From JBGQOJ01 sp052119585 (GTDB lineage Bacteria > Pseudomonadota > Alphaproteobacteria > Rhodobacterales > Rhodobacteraceae): DNA of 46,628 nucleotides. The stretch lies in NCBI RefSeq assembly GCF_052119585.1, contig NZ_JBGQOJ010000023.1:1-46628 (forward strand), given 5' to 3'. Shown here in pieces: positions 1 to 7,160 of this stretch. The stretch's first letter is position 1. The number at the start of each line of letters is the position of its first letter. The position numbers and the translations under genes were made by a program. The notes under the pieces are model-generated. The model was not told where the DNA came from, did not search any database, and worked only from the letters and a program-made list of their open reading frames with translations.

Positions 1-102
1 GTGCGCGCCGGGCGCAAGGTTTATTACCGGCGCGATGCGGTTCAAGACTGGCTGACGCAGCAGGAGATGCCGAACCCGCGGCGTGTGGGGGCACGCCGAT
101 GA
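1..102 (+). CDS. C-terminal end of a small HTH DNA-binding protein (partial)
   Basis: The reading frame is open from the first base and stops with TGA at 100-102. The visible 33 residues include GRKVYYRRDAVQDWL, which resembles the end of the short excisionase/AlpA-type helix-turn-helix proteins in which a Tyr-rich beta wing is followed by a helix reading 'DAVxxWL'. Its stop overlaps the next start (ATGA at 99-102), so it is the upstream member of the replication-module operon. The start lies outside the window. A role as excisionase or phage regulator is inferred from this short piece only. Confidence 0.55.
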   Translation: MRAGRKVYYRRDAVQDWLTQQEMPNPRRVGARR

Positions 103-377
103 GCATCCCCCTGCCCTTCCGGCAACGGAGCCGTCGCGCTGAACGTGATGAGGCGCGCGCGGACTGGATTGACGAGCGGCGGCGCGAGGCCCGCATCGTC
201 GTGGCCGACGTCATCCATCATTCCGACCATCTGCTGCGCGTCGCCTGCAATGTGCTGATCCGCCATGGCGAGACACCTGAGGAACGCGAGGATGCGCGGA
301 TCTTGCTGGTCGTGCTGGAGGCCAAGGCCCCGGGGCGCGGTAATCATCACAACCAGGATCCGGAGGTGGAGCGATGA
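99..377 (+). CDS. small hypothetical protein, prophage-like replication module
   Basis: This 92-residue, very Arg-rich and charged protein has one hydrophobic amphipathic stretch (VVADVIHHSDHLLRVACNVLI, about residues 34-54) and no recognisable domain. ATGA overlaps at both ends (99-102 and 374-377) tie it translationally to the HTH fragment before it and the VRR-NUC gene after it. Context suggests an accessory protein of phage-type DNA metabolism, but the sequence itself gives no function. Confidence 0.6.
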   Translation: MSIPLPFRQRSRRAERDEARADWIDERRREARIVVADVIHHSDHLLRVACNVLIRHGETPEEREDARILLVVLEAKAPGRGNHHNQDPEVER

Positions 378-826
378 AGCGGCGTGGAACGCCTGAGGCA
401 GATCTGCAGCGCGCTGTTGTGGTCGCCCTACGCTTTGCCCTGCCCAAGGGGGCGATCGTGCATCACTGCGCCAATGAAGTCACCGAGGCCGGGCCCCGCG
501 GTGCGCGACGTCAGGCGATCCTGGTTGGCATGGGCGTCCACCCCGGCTTTGCCGATCTCATCGTGCTCTGTGACGGGCGCGTGCTGTTTCTGGAGTTGAA
601 GTCTCTGAAGGGGCGGCTCAGTCCCGCGCAGGAGGCATTCCGCGACGCGGTGCTGGCGCTGGGCTTTGGCTGGGCGCTGGTGCGCAGCCTCGACGATGCG
701 CTGGGCGCGCTGGCCGATCACGGGTTCACCACACGGATCGTGCAGGTCGGTACACCGGAGGCCCCGCGCGATGCAGGGGCACGCCACGATGGTACCGCAC
801 TCTTAGCGCGGAGGGCCACATCATGA
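374..826 (+). CDS. VRR-NUC domain nuclease
   Basis: This is a 150-residue stand-alone VRR-NUC protein, the PD-(D/E)xK-type nuclease fold common in phage replication modules. The core is visible: GVHPGFADLIVL (about 54-65) supplies the acidic residue D61, and FLELK (72-76) supplies E74 and K76 of the D...ExK active site. It is followed by the family's SPAQ segment (83-86). It starts in an ATGA overlap with the upstream gene and overlaps the next start at 823-826. The C-terminal 30 residues are less conserved-looking. The usual proposal for such phage proteins is structure-specific cleavage of branched DNA; that role is known for the family and not shown here. Confidence 0.85.
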   Translation: MKRRGTPEADLQRAVVVALRFALPKGAIVHHCANEVTEAGPRGARRQAILVGMGVHPGFADLIVLCDGRVLFLELKSLKGRLSPAQEAFRDAVLALGFGWALVRSLDDALGALADHGFTTRIVQVGTPEAPRDAGARHDGTALLARRATS

Positions 827-1851
827 GCCATGCCGCCACCAACTGGGCCATCCAGCGCCGTGGGCTCAAGCCCACCACCAAGATTGTGCTCTGGCATCTG
901 TGCGATCGGTTTAATCCTGACTACGGCTGTTTCCCCTCCCAAGCGCGGCTGGCGCATGATTGCGAGATCAGTCGCTCGACCTTGAATGATCATCTTGGTC
1001 AGCTGGAAGCAGCTGGATTGTTGCGCCGTGTGCCGCGCATTCACCCTGTAACCAAACGACAGATGCCCACACGCTACATCTTGGGGTTCGAGCCCGGCTT
1101 TACCCCGCATGATACGAACCCGTGTCCAGAAACCGGACACGGCGCATTGCCATTCGATGGGACAGTGTCAGGGGACCAGAATTTCTGCGCCGAACTGGCC
1201 GATGAGCAGGACCCGTGTCCTAAAACGGGACACGGGATTGAAGCGCGACCCGTGTCCGATTTTGCCCCTGACCCGTGTCCGGAAAATGCCCAAAGCCGTG
1301 TCCGGAATCCGGACACTAACCTTGTAAGAGAACCTTTAAGGGAACCAGTAAAGGAGGAGGAGGATGCGCGCGGGCGCGAAATCGGTTTTGATGATTTTTT
1401 TGGCGACCTGCTGCAAGCGCTGGGCTTCAATGCCGACCGCGCACTGCCCGCCTGGTGGCAGGGCTGGCCAGCACGGCAGCACGTCCAGCGCTGGATCGAT
1501 GATCTGGGCATGTCGCAGGATCGCATCCTTGCCGTAGCCCGCGAGAGCCGCGAAGCGCACCCTGCCCCGCCAGATGGGCCCAAGGCGCTCGATCGGACGA
1601 TGGAACGGGCGGTACGGCGTGACGCCGAGACTGGGACTACCGCAGCAGGCAGCGGTCGAACAGCCAATGGGCAGCGCAAGCGCGAGGCCGGTCCCCGTCC
1701 CAGTGATGACCAGCTGGCCGCGTTCTACGCCGGGATGGTCAATTCCGATGCCTTCCTGCCTGCCAATGCCATCAGCAGCGCCATGTGCGGATTGATGCTG
1801 GCACGCCAACTGGTCACACCGGACCAGCTGCGTCAGCGGGGTGTGCTATGA
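823..1851 (+). CDS. HTH replication-initiator-like protein (phage O-protein-like)
   Basis: This 342-residue protein opens with a winged-helix domain (about residues 10-80: PTTKIVLWHLCDR, then LAHDCEISRSTLNDHLGQLEAAGLL). That is the arrangement of phage and plasmid replication proteins whose N-terminal HTH binds origin repeats. The centre (about 98-165) is low complexity, with recurring DPCPKTGHG-like segments. These are the translation of a DNA repeat array (1120-1316) that is read in more than one frame. The C-terminal part is charged, and I saw no ATPase motif. It is ATGA-coupled to the VRR-NUC gene and to the next gene at 1848. By analogy with lambda O, whose gene contains its origin, I infer an initiator carrying its own origin. 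A transcriptional regulator is the alternative. Confidence 0.7.
   Translation: MSHAATNWAIQRRGLKPTTKIVLWHLCDRFNPDYGCFPSQARLAHDCEISRSTLNDHLGQLEAAGLLRRVPRIHPVTKRQMPTRYILGFEPGFTPHDTNPCPETGHGALPFDGTVSGDQNFCAELADEQDPCPKTGHGIEARPVSDFAPDPCPENAQSRVRNPDTNLVREPLREPVKEEEDARGREIGFDDFFGDLLQALGFNADRALPAWWQGWPARQHVQRWIDDLGMSQDRILAVARESREAHPAPPDGPKALDRTMERAVRRDAETGTTAAGSGRTANGQRKREAGPRPSDDQLAAFYAGMVNSDAFLPANAISSAMCGLMLARQLVTPDQLRQRGVL
1120..1316. repeat. iteron-like array of GTGTCC / GGACAC repeats inside the initiator-like gene
   Basis: Eight copies of the core GTGTCC or its complement lie within 200 bp. Forward copies start at 1122, 1215, 1252, 1275 and 1298; inverted copies start at 1135, 1228 and 1311. 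Three pairs form perfect inverted repeats: 8-bp arms at 1120-1142, 9-bp arms CCCGTGTCC/GGACACGGG around a 7-nt centre within 1212-1236, and GTGTCCGGA/TCCGGACAC at 1298-1316 with a single central base. Forward copies fall in all three codon phases of the host gene, so conservation is at the DNA level. A replication origin or operator is the natural reading; this is inference. Confidence 0.7.
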
Positions 1852-2525
1852 GCAAGTTTGATCGCAGATTGCCCCGTATGCGGGTGCCGCCCAGCGCAGG
1901 CGGCAAGCCGAAACGTGCGCTGGGCGTGCAGCAGGCGCTGGAATGGGCCTTCCGGGTCGAGAAAGCCCAGCTCGAACTGCCACCACGACAGGACGCCGAT
2001 GCGGAAAGCCGCGGCTTCGGGTTGGAGTATGTTCTGATGCAACGCGCCGTACTGGGCTGCAAGGTCGATGGCGGTCAGCACAAGAGGGACAGCTACACCC
2101 ATCCAGACGCCGAGGTCATCGCGGCCACGGTGGCCGGACTGCCCGACAGCCTTGGTGGGATCCGCATGGCCCTGCGCGTCACTGAGCTTGCACGGGCCGG
2201 GATGACACCTGACTGCATGTCGGGTGCGGTGCCGCGTTGCGTGCCCCGTGAGACGCGCGAGAACCAGCACGGGGTCCGATCCGTCACCGAGGTGATCGGG
2301 ACAGAGCGCGTCCTCTCACGAGGCAAGTGGCGCAGCGTTGATGTGCTGCACTGCCCCGTCATCTGGCGGCCCCATCCGGAGCAGATAGCATCTGCACGGC
2401 GCGGCTATAACGACTGGTGGGCGACGTTGGATTGGGTGCGCGATGGGATAGTGGCAGCCGGGATGCTGAGGGAGGTGAAAGTCACGGGAGTGATGCCGAA
2501 GTTGAAACCTTGGAAAAACAAGTGA
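1848..2525 (+). CDS. conserved-looking phage-associated protein of unknown function
   Basis: I do not recognise a domain in this protein of about 225 residues. I chose the ATG at 1848 because it overlaps the stop of the upstream gene as ATGA, like every other junction in this operon; the frame is open further upstream to 1785 without a better start. The protein has an Arg/Lys-rich N-terminus (SKFDRRLPRMRVPP), a central QRAVLGCKVDGG segment, and a Trp-rich end (NDWWATLDWVRDGI). It is the last gene of the co-oriented replication module. A role in phage DNA metabolism is a guess from position only. Confidence 0.6.
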   Translation: MSKFDRRLPRMRVPPSAGGKPKRALGVQQALEWAFRVEKAQLELPPRQDADAESRGFGLEYVLMQRAVLGCKVDGGQHKRDSYTHPDAEVIAATVAGLPDSLGGIRMALRVTELARAGMTPDCMSGAVPRCVPRETRENQHGVRSVTEVIGTERVLSRGKWRSVDVLHCPVIWRPHPEQIASARRGYNDWWATLDWVRDGIVAAGMLREVKVTGVMPKLKPWKNK

Positions 2526-2619
2526 TAACGTCGATCCCGGCCCAAAGCGGACTTAGACCGTCATGCCCAATGCTGCAGCGCGGCCAAAGACGGCGGTCGT
2601 TTCCCCGAATACAATTTTC

Positions 2620-5600
2620 TTAAACTGAACTCGCTCGTTCGGCTTCAATTTGACGTTCGTAAGTTTCCAACAAGAAGTGTCCGCGTAGCCATTGGAGAAC
2701 ATATTGCGTCAACCTTGGATGGTCTGCATGCTGGACAAATGCACTAACAATTTGAGCGAGGCTCAAGCCATTCATACGAATCAAGTTTTGCAGCACCTTA
2801 CTGGTAGCACACCGCGCTTTGGTTCCATTTGGATAAAGTGTAAATGCACGCCTCGCAAATTCAGCTGCAGTCGTGACATGACTCGCGACATCTGCATTCG
2901 GAGTTCCCAGATAAGCTGCTGCATAAGAAAATCTTTGAAGATCGGGCGTATCATCACACATGAGCATTCGCATCAACGTCAATTCGTTGAAAGCAACATA
3001 GGAGTGTCCAAGAGCGCATAAACGTAACAAAACATCGCCATATGCCTCAACACTGATAGCTTGTTCAGCCACCAAGGTTCGAAGCAAGGCATCCATTCCA
3101 AAAGCTTCTTTATTACAAATGTCGGTCGCGACCTGCCGCAGGCGAAGATCGGCCGAAAGTAGGATACCGTCCTCCCTCTCTACAACGCTTAAGCAATCAA
3201 ACTGTCCGCCCAAAAAATCCGCAAGGCGCAGCAAGTCTACACTCATCCCTGAAGGCACTTCGATACCAACGATATTGCAAACGGCTGCAACCTGATCGCG
3301 AAGCTTCTCCATCCCTGTCGCTTGCATCGTCACTTCGTCGGCGGACAATTCTTGAATGGTAAATCCGTCACCTTGCGCCGACATTGACTTTCGTCCGTCC
3401 GGACTGTCGCCCATCTCTTCTATCATTTCAGAAAAATCATCGATTGTTGAAGCGGGAACCGTGAGGTTGGGAAAGACTTCCTTGGCCGGTTGCAACATTT
3501 CCAACTTTGCCATCAACCAGACTGTATAAGCGTCGATCACTACAATGCGTTCCGATGCACCAATGGCGATTGACAATTCTCGTTCTGTGTCAGCGGCATA
3601 GCCAGTCGCACTAAAGACCTGTTTGCCACTCTGCGCCAAGTGGATGGCAAAATCTATGACGTTATCGCCGCCCGCCTTCGCCATTGCTCCCAAGGGCATT
3701 GGATTGTCGCGGTACTGATCTTCCAGACGCTCAATCGAACTTCGACGTTCTCGCAAACTCTTAAGGAGCGGAGTGACATCGTCACCGACCATCGTGACTG
3801 AGTAAAAGCTTCCGTTATTGGGGAACTGGTCTTGTAGCGTGCGCGTAATCTCGTGAAACAGATGTAAGTATTTTGATTTAATTTCGGACACTGTCCATAC
3901 AAAGGTATTAGGGCCAGCAAACGTCTCAAAAGTGTCGCCCTGATGCTTACCCAGCGCGCCCTGAACGATAGGATTATCAATGGAAACATGGTCTTGAAGA
4001 TCGCTTTCAGCCTCAGTAATGACAATCGACCAATCATTATTATGTGGACGCGTAAGCTTCACCATCGACCCGATAGCGACAACATCCGTTGACGGAATCT
4101 GTGGGGCATCGCTGTCAAATGCATCCCCCAACATCAATCCACTGTATCCCAAACAAACTTTGAAATCATTGCGGTTTCTCGATGTCAAATCATACGCGTA
4201 TTCCAAGGCATCGGCTCGACCATTACGCCATAAAAGTTGCGCCATGCCCATTCGGTCGCCCTTTGGGCCCTCAAGCACTGCGAGATCAACGGTTTCTAGA
4301 AATTTCTTTGCGCGCTTTGCCGCTCCGTCGCGAGACAATGCCTGCCAGAACGCTAGCTGTGTACGGACGCTGTTCGGTTCAGCAACCAAAGATCGTTTCA
4401 ACCAAGGAGACGCTTCGTCAGGCTTGCGACGGTTGAGGTGGAAATGCCCTCCAGCTCTGTTGATCTCGGCACCGTTATCACCCGCCTTCCTGACTGCTGC
4501 AAAGAATAGAATTCCGGATTCATACGGTACGGATGTCCTTGCATAAGACATGGCCAACCAATTTCGCGCACGGCCGTCTTGACTAGGATCGACATGGTCA
4601 CGGAGCAACTTAATCACAATTTCTGGGATATCGCGGTCCATCGCTTCCCCAGCTAAAGCCCGTCTAATTTCTGCATCCCCTACTAAATCTGCATTCGCCG
4701 CTCGATCAAAAACCTCTGCGGACAGATCCTCGAATCCCGCCGCCATGATCATCTGAGACAAGAAAAGATCGCGCTGCGGAGAGGTGGCTTCGCTGCGTTG
4801 GTAAATCCCTCTAAAACCTTCTTCCTTTTCGCCCTCAGGGCCCGTCATCACGCGAAGCACATCGCTCATAAACTCAGGATCAATTCGCCCGCTAGGCCCG
4901 ATTTCTTCTGGATAGGTTTCGCATATCTCTAGGGCATCGCCCCAAGCTTCATCGCGCAAAGCGCGCTCAATTTTCAATACCGCCGCACCTTCAAAGTCTC
5001 GGGTCAATACCCGATCGAGCAAAGCATCATTTCTGGTTTCGATTGCAAATGCACCAAGCACCTGCGTCGTACCTTTGTCAGTTAGCAACAGGTCCGTATG
5101 TGTAACTATTAGGGCTTCTGCTGCCAGTCGGTTGCCCGTGACACGATGTGCAACAAGCGTATTTTGCAACAAAACGAGATCAGGTGTGCTTTTGGAGGCT
5201 TCTGTTCCAAGATGGGTTTCCCACTGTTGCTCTAATTCAGTCGCCGCTGTAGCCGCTCTCTCCATTATCGCCGTATGCGCGGCCGGGTCACCTACATCCA
5301 TAACAACAGCTTGCACGGCGGCATTAATCGCCGCTTCTGCCTCATGTCGCTTGGCTCGCGTGGATTCCGGGTACAGTGCTGCGCATTTGACGGCATCATT
5401 GAGCCATGTGTCGTCACTATTAGCCCGCTTGGCATCAACCAAAGCGAGACAGACGTCTTTGGATTGACTGATAACGCCCGGGAGCGCCCCTCGGTCAAGA
5501 ACCTCTCCCTGCGCGCTTTTCGTGTAGATCAGGTTCGCCCAATGCATCGGTGTATTGGGCTCTTCATCAATGAGTTTCTCTAGTAATTTGGTAGCTTGGC

Positions 5601-6216
5601 CTGTGTCTCCAGCAATCAAATAACCAACGACAGCATTAGCTCGAATCTTAGGGCTGTCCGGATCGATTCTCAGGGCAGTTAGGAAGTGCTCAGCGGCTTC
5701 ATCATATTTCCCAAGAGACTTGAGACACATCCCTTGTAGCGAACGCACGCGCGCCATAAGTTTTGGGGGGATTTGATTGGAGCGCTTGTTGTCTTCAAAT
5801 CGTTCACTGAGAAGATCCAGCGCTGTTTGAAATTTGCCGCCTAGCACAAAGCTACGGCAAATTTCCAATTCACCATCAAGCGGGTCTGCATCAATAACTC
5901 CAACATCCAGCTTGCTAGCAAGAGCATCAACACGACCCCTCGTGTCCTCGATTTTATCAACTATTTCAAATTGCTCCAATCGGAGTCCCGCAGTTTCTTT
6001 TTTCAGTTCCTTGACGTCTTGGCCTTGCTGGTTGGTCGCCTGTGTGACGCTCTCCTGCCAGCCAGCTTTTTGTTTGTCTAATTTCGACGGCAACAACCAG
6101 CGTGCGAAAGAATTGAATATACCTCCACCGGGCAACAAAGACATACCAGTCTCAGCCGCAACTCTCGTTGTTTCAGTAATCTTTGTGCCTTTCCCAGGCT
6201 TCTCTATCTTGGTCAA
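2620..6216 (-). CDS. TPR - GreA/GreB-C-like - PIN-like protein, candidate defence/conflict protein
   Basis: This 1198-residue protein has a conspicuous domain order. Residues 1-100 are a short hydrophobic segment (about 25-42) plus a predicted coiled coil. Residues about 105-690 are helical TPR-type repeats (clearest at 150-230, SLGKYDEAAEHFLTALRIDP). Residues about 712-775 resemble the C-terminal domain of GreA/GreB (GSMVKL, then SIDNPIVQGALGKHQGDTFE). Residues about 850-1080 look like a PIN ribonuclease domain, with candidate acidic residues D895 (VVIDAYT) and D1023 (LSADLRLR). I recall Pfam describing 'TPR-GreAB-C-PIN' conflict systems with this order, so an abortive RNase effector is likely. 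The start is a TTG at 6214-6216 with GAGG about 10 nt upstream; Met25 is the alternative. The gene is visibly AT-richer than its neighbours and stands alone, both signs of recent transfer. Confidence 0.8.
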   Translation of the reverse strand: MTKIEKPGKGTKITETTRVAAETGMSLLPGGGIFNSFARWLLPSKLDKQKAGWQESVTQATNQQGQDVKELKKETAGLRLEQFEIVDKIEDTRGRVDALASKLDVGVIDADPLDGELEICRSFVLGGKFQTALDLLSERFEDNKRSNQIPPKLMARVRSLQGMCLKSLGKYDEAAEHFLTALRIDPDSPKIRANAVVGYLIAGDTGQATKLLEKLIDEEPNTPMHWANLIYTKSAQGEVLDRGALPGVISQSKDVCLALVDAKRANSDDTWLNDAVKCAALYPESTRAKRHEAEAAINAAVQAVVMDVGDPAAHTAIMERAATAATELEQQWETHLGTEASKSTPDLVLLQNTLVAHRVTGNRLAAEALIVTHTDLLLTDKGTTQVLGAFAIETRNDALLDRVLTRDFEGAAVLKIERALRDEAWGDALEICETYPEEIGPSGRIDPEFMSDVLRVMTGPEGEKEEGFRGIYQRSEATSPQRDLFLSQMIMAAGFEDLSAEVFDRAANADLVGDAEIRRALAGEAMDRDIPEIVIKLLRDHVDPSQDGRARNWLAMSYARTSVPYESGILFFAAVRKAGDNGAEINRAGGHFHLNRRKPDEASPWLKRSLVAEPNSVRTQLAFWQALSRDGAAKRAKKFLETVDLAVLEGPKGDRMGMAQLLWRNGRADALEYAYDLTSRNRNDFKVCLGYSGLMLGDAFDSDAPQIPSTDVVAIGSMVKLTRPHNNDWSIVITEAESDLQDHVSIDNPIVQGALGKHQGDTFETFAGPNTFVWTVSEIKSKYLHLFHEITRTLQDQFPNNGSFYSVTMVGDDVTPLLKSLRERRSSIERLEDQYRDNPMPLGAMAKAGGDNVIDFAIHLAQSGKQVFSATGYAADTERELSIAIGASERIVVIDAYTVWLMAKLEMLQPAKEVFPNLTVPASTIDDFSEMIEEMGDSPDGRKSMSAQGDGFTIQELSADEVTMQATGMEKLRDQVAAVCNIVGIEVPSGMSVDLLRLADFLGGQFDCLSVVEREDGILLSADLRLRQVATDICNKEAFGMDALLRTLVAEQAISVEAYGDVLLRLCALGHSYVAFNELTLMRMLMCDDTPDLQRFSYAAAYLGTPNADVASHVTTAAEFARRAFTLYPNGTKARCATSKVLQNLIRMNGLSLAQIVSAFVQHADHPRLTQYVLQWLRGHFLLETYERQIEAERASSV

Positions 6217-6807
6217 CTGCTTCGCCTCACGCCTATTTCAAATTGCGCAGCCGCTGTGGCACAACTTCTACAACCTTGTTTTTATGACCGCAATTGTACA
6301 ATGAAACGCCCATGGGTATATAGCGTTCCGGCTAAAATCATTTGATTTCCGATTGGCAGTTCAAAGGATCGCTAATAGTCATAGTGCATATGCAGCGAAC
6401 TTCCGCTCTCCGCCCTTCATGTAGAAATGTGCATGGCGCAGCATCTGTCACTACCGGCCCTTTCTGCCGATCATTCCCCTTCACAAAACACCCTGCGCGC
6501 CTGTTTGGCAATCACCGCAGCCCGCGCTACACAACTCGGATCTCCGATCTTCCGGTGGTGAGGTGATGCACGGGCGACAGCCCTCGCCCCCCCCACCCAT
6601 GGTTCCTCCTCGGCCCCATGTGTATACGGTGGGGCTTAGCGCGGCATTTCGCTAGCGCCTGGCTTTTTCACCGGGGAATCCAGGCGGAATCCACTTGGCG
6701 CGCGATCTGGGGAAAAGCGACTCATTATCAATGGGTTGCGGAATCACGACTTTGGCGTGCTGGATTCTTTTGTGGAAGCCAGGGAATCCACTTTGCGGAA
6801 GCCATGT
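6217..6807. other. gene-free stretch between the TPR-PIN gene and the IS1111-group element
   Basis: About 590 bp with no convincing gene. Short open frames here lack plausible starts and family resemblance. The first 150 bp are AT-rich, continuous in style with the TPR-PIN gene, and presumably hold its promoter. The rest is GC-rich and includes an 8-C run near 6590 and a repeated GGAATCCA word (near 6675, 6688 and 6783). I cannot assign it. Confidence 0.6.
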
Positions 6808-6820
6808 GTGGATGCCTCCC
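6808..6820. repeat. subterminal inverted repeat of the IS1111-group element (transposase 3' side)
   Basis: GTGGATGCCTCCC, matching the complement of 10685-10697 at all 13 positions; the match breaks at the next base outward. Confidence 0.88.
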
Positions 6821-7074
6821 GTTGTGCAAGGAAAATTTTGACCTTCTTGGCATGTGATCGAGTGCGGTCATGTGTCAGGCCTCACTGTGCGGCTTTTCAC
6901 ATGCCGCGGGCCGGTATGGAGATACGCGGATCAGGTCCAAATCACCCATGACGCGCTCAAGGCGGCGCTTTGGCTTCCCCTGGTTTTCCTGATCCCGATC
7001 TGATCGATCATTTGCCCATGCGGGTCATTGCCTTCCTCACACTTCCGAGCGGCAGGTTGCAGCAGGGTTCAATT
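6821..7074 (-). ncRNA. candidate bridge/seek RNA region of the IS1111-group element
   Basis: About 254 bp separate the original transposase stop (7075-7077) from the subterminal repeat, while only about 66 bp lie on the other side of the gene. IS110-family elements encode a structured guide RNA in their non-coding end, and in the IS1111 group it lies downstream of the transposase, as here. I infer an RNA from the minus strand within this interval. I did not fold it or identify the target- and donor-binding loops, so the boundaries are those of the non-coding region and not of a transcript. Confidence 0.5.
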
Positions 7075-7131
7075 TCACCCCACCATCACCGGCCCCCGGT
7101 ATTCTTCGTTTTTCGTCAACATGGCCCAAAG
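7075..7131 (-). pseudogene. detached 3' end of the IS1111-group transposase gene
   Basis: On the minus strand this fragment reads through AMLTKNEEYRGPVMVG to a TGA at 7075-7077. It restores the usual IS110/IS1111 transposase C-terminus when joined to the main fragment at 9642-10618 across one copy of GCCCAAAG. It was cut off by the IS66 insertion at 7132-9641. The joined frame is exactly 1026 nt (342 codons including stop). Confidence 0.88.
7124..7131. repeat. 8-bp target site duplication of IS66 element 1 (left copy)
   Basis: GCCCAAAG occurs here and at 9642-9649, directly abutting the element ends. Eight base pairs is the duplication length typical of the IS66 family. Confidence 0.93.
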
Positions 7132-7160
7132 GTAAGCGGTCGCTGGGGACCACGGGTAGC

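Noticed and set aside
1120..1316. GTGTCC repeats considered as CRISPR or as a protein-repeat domain only
   Set aside because: Copies are short, irregularly spaced, partly inverted and fall in different codon phases, so neither a CRISPR nor a peptide-level repeat explains them.
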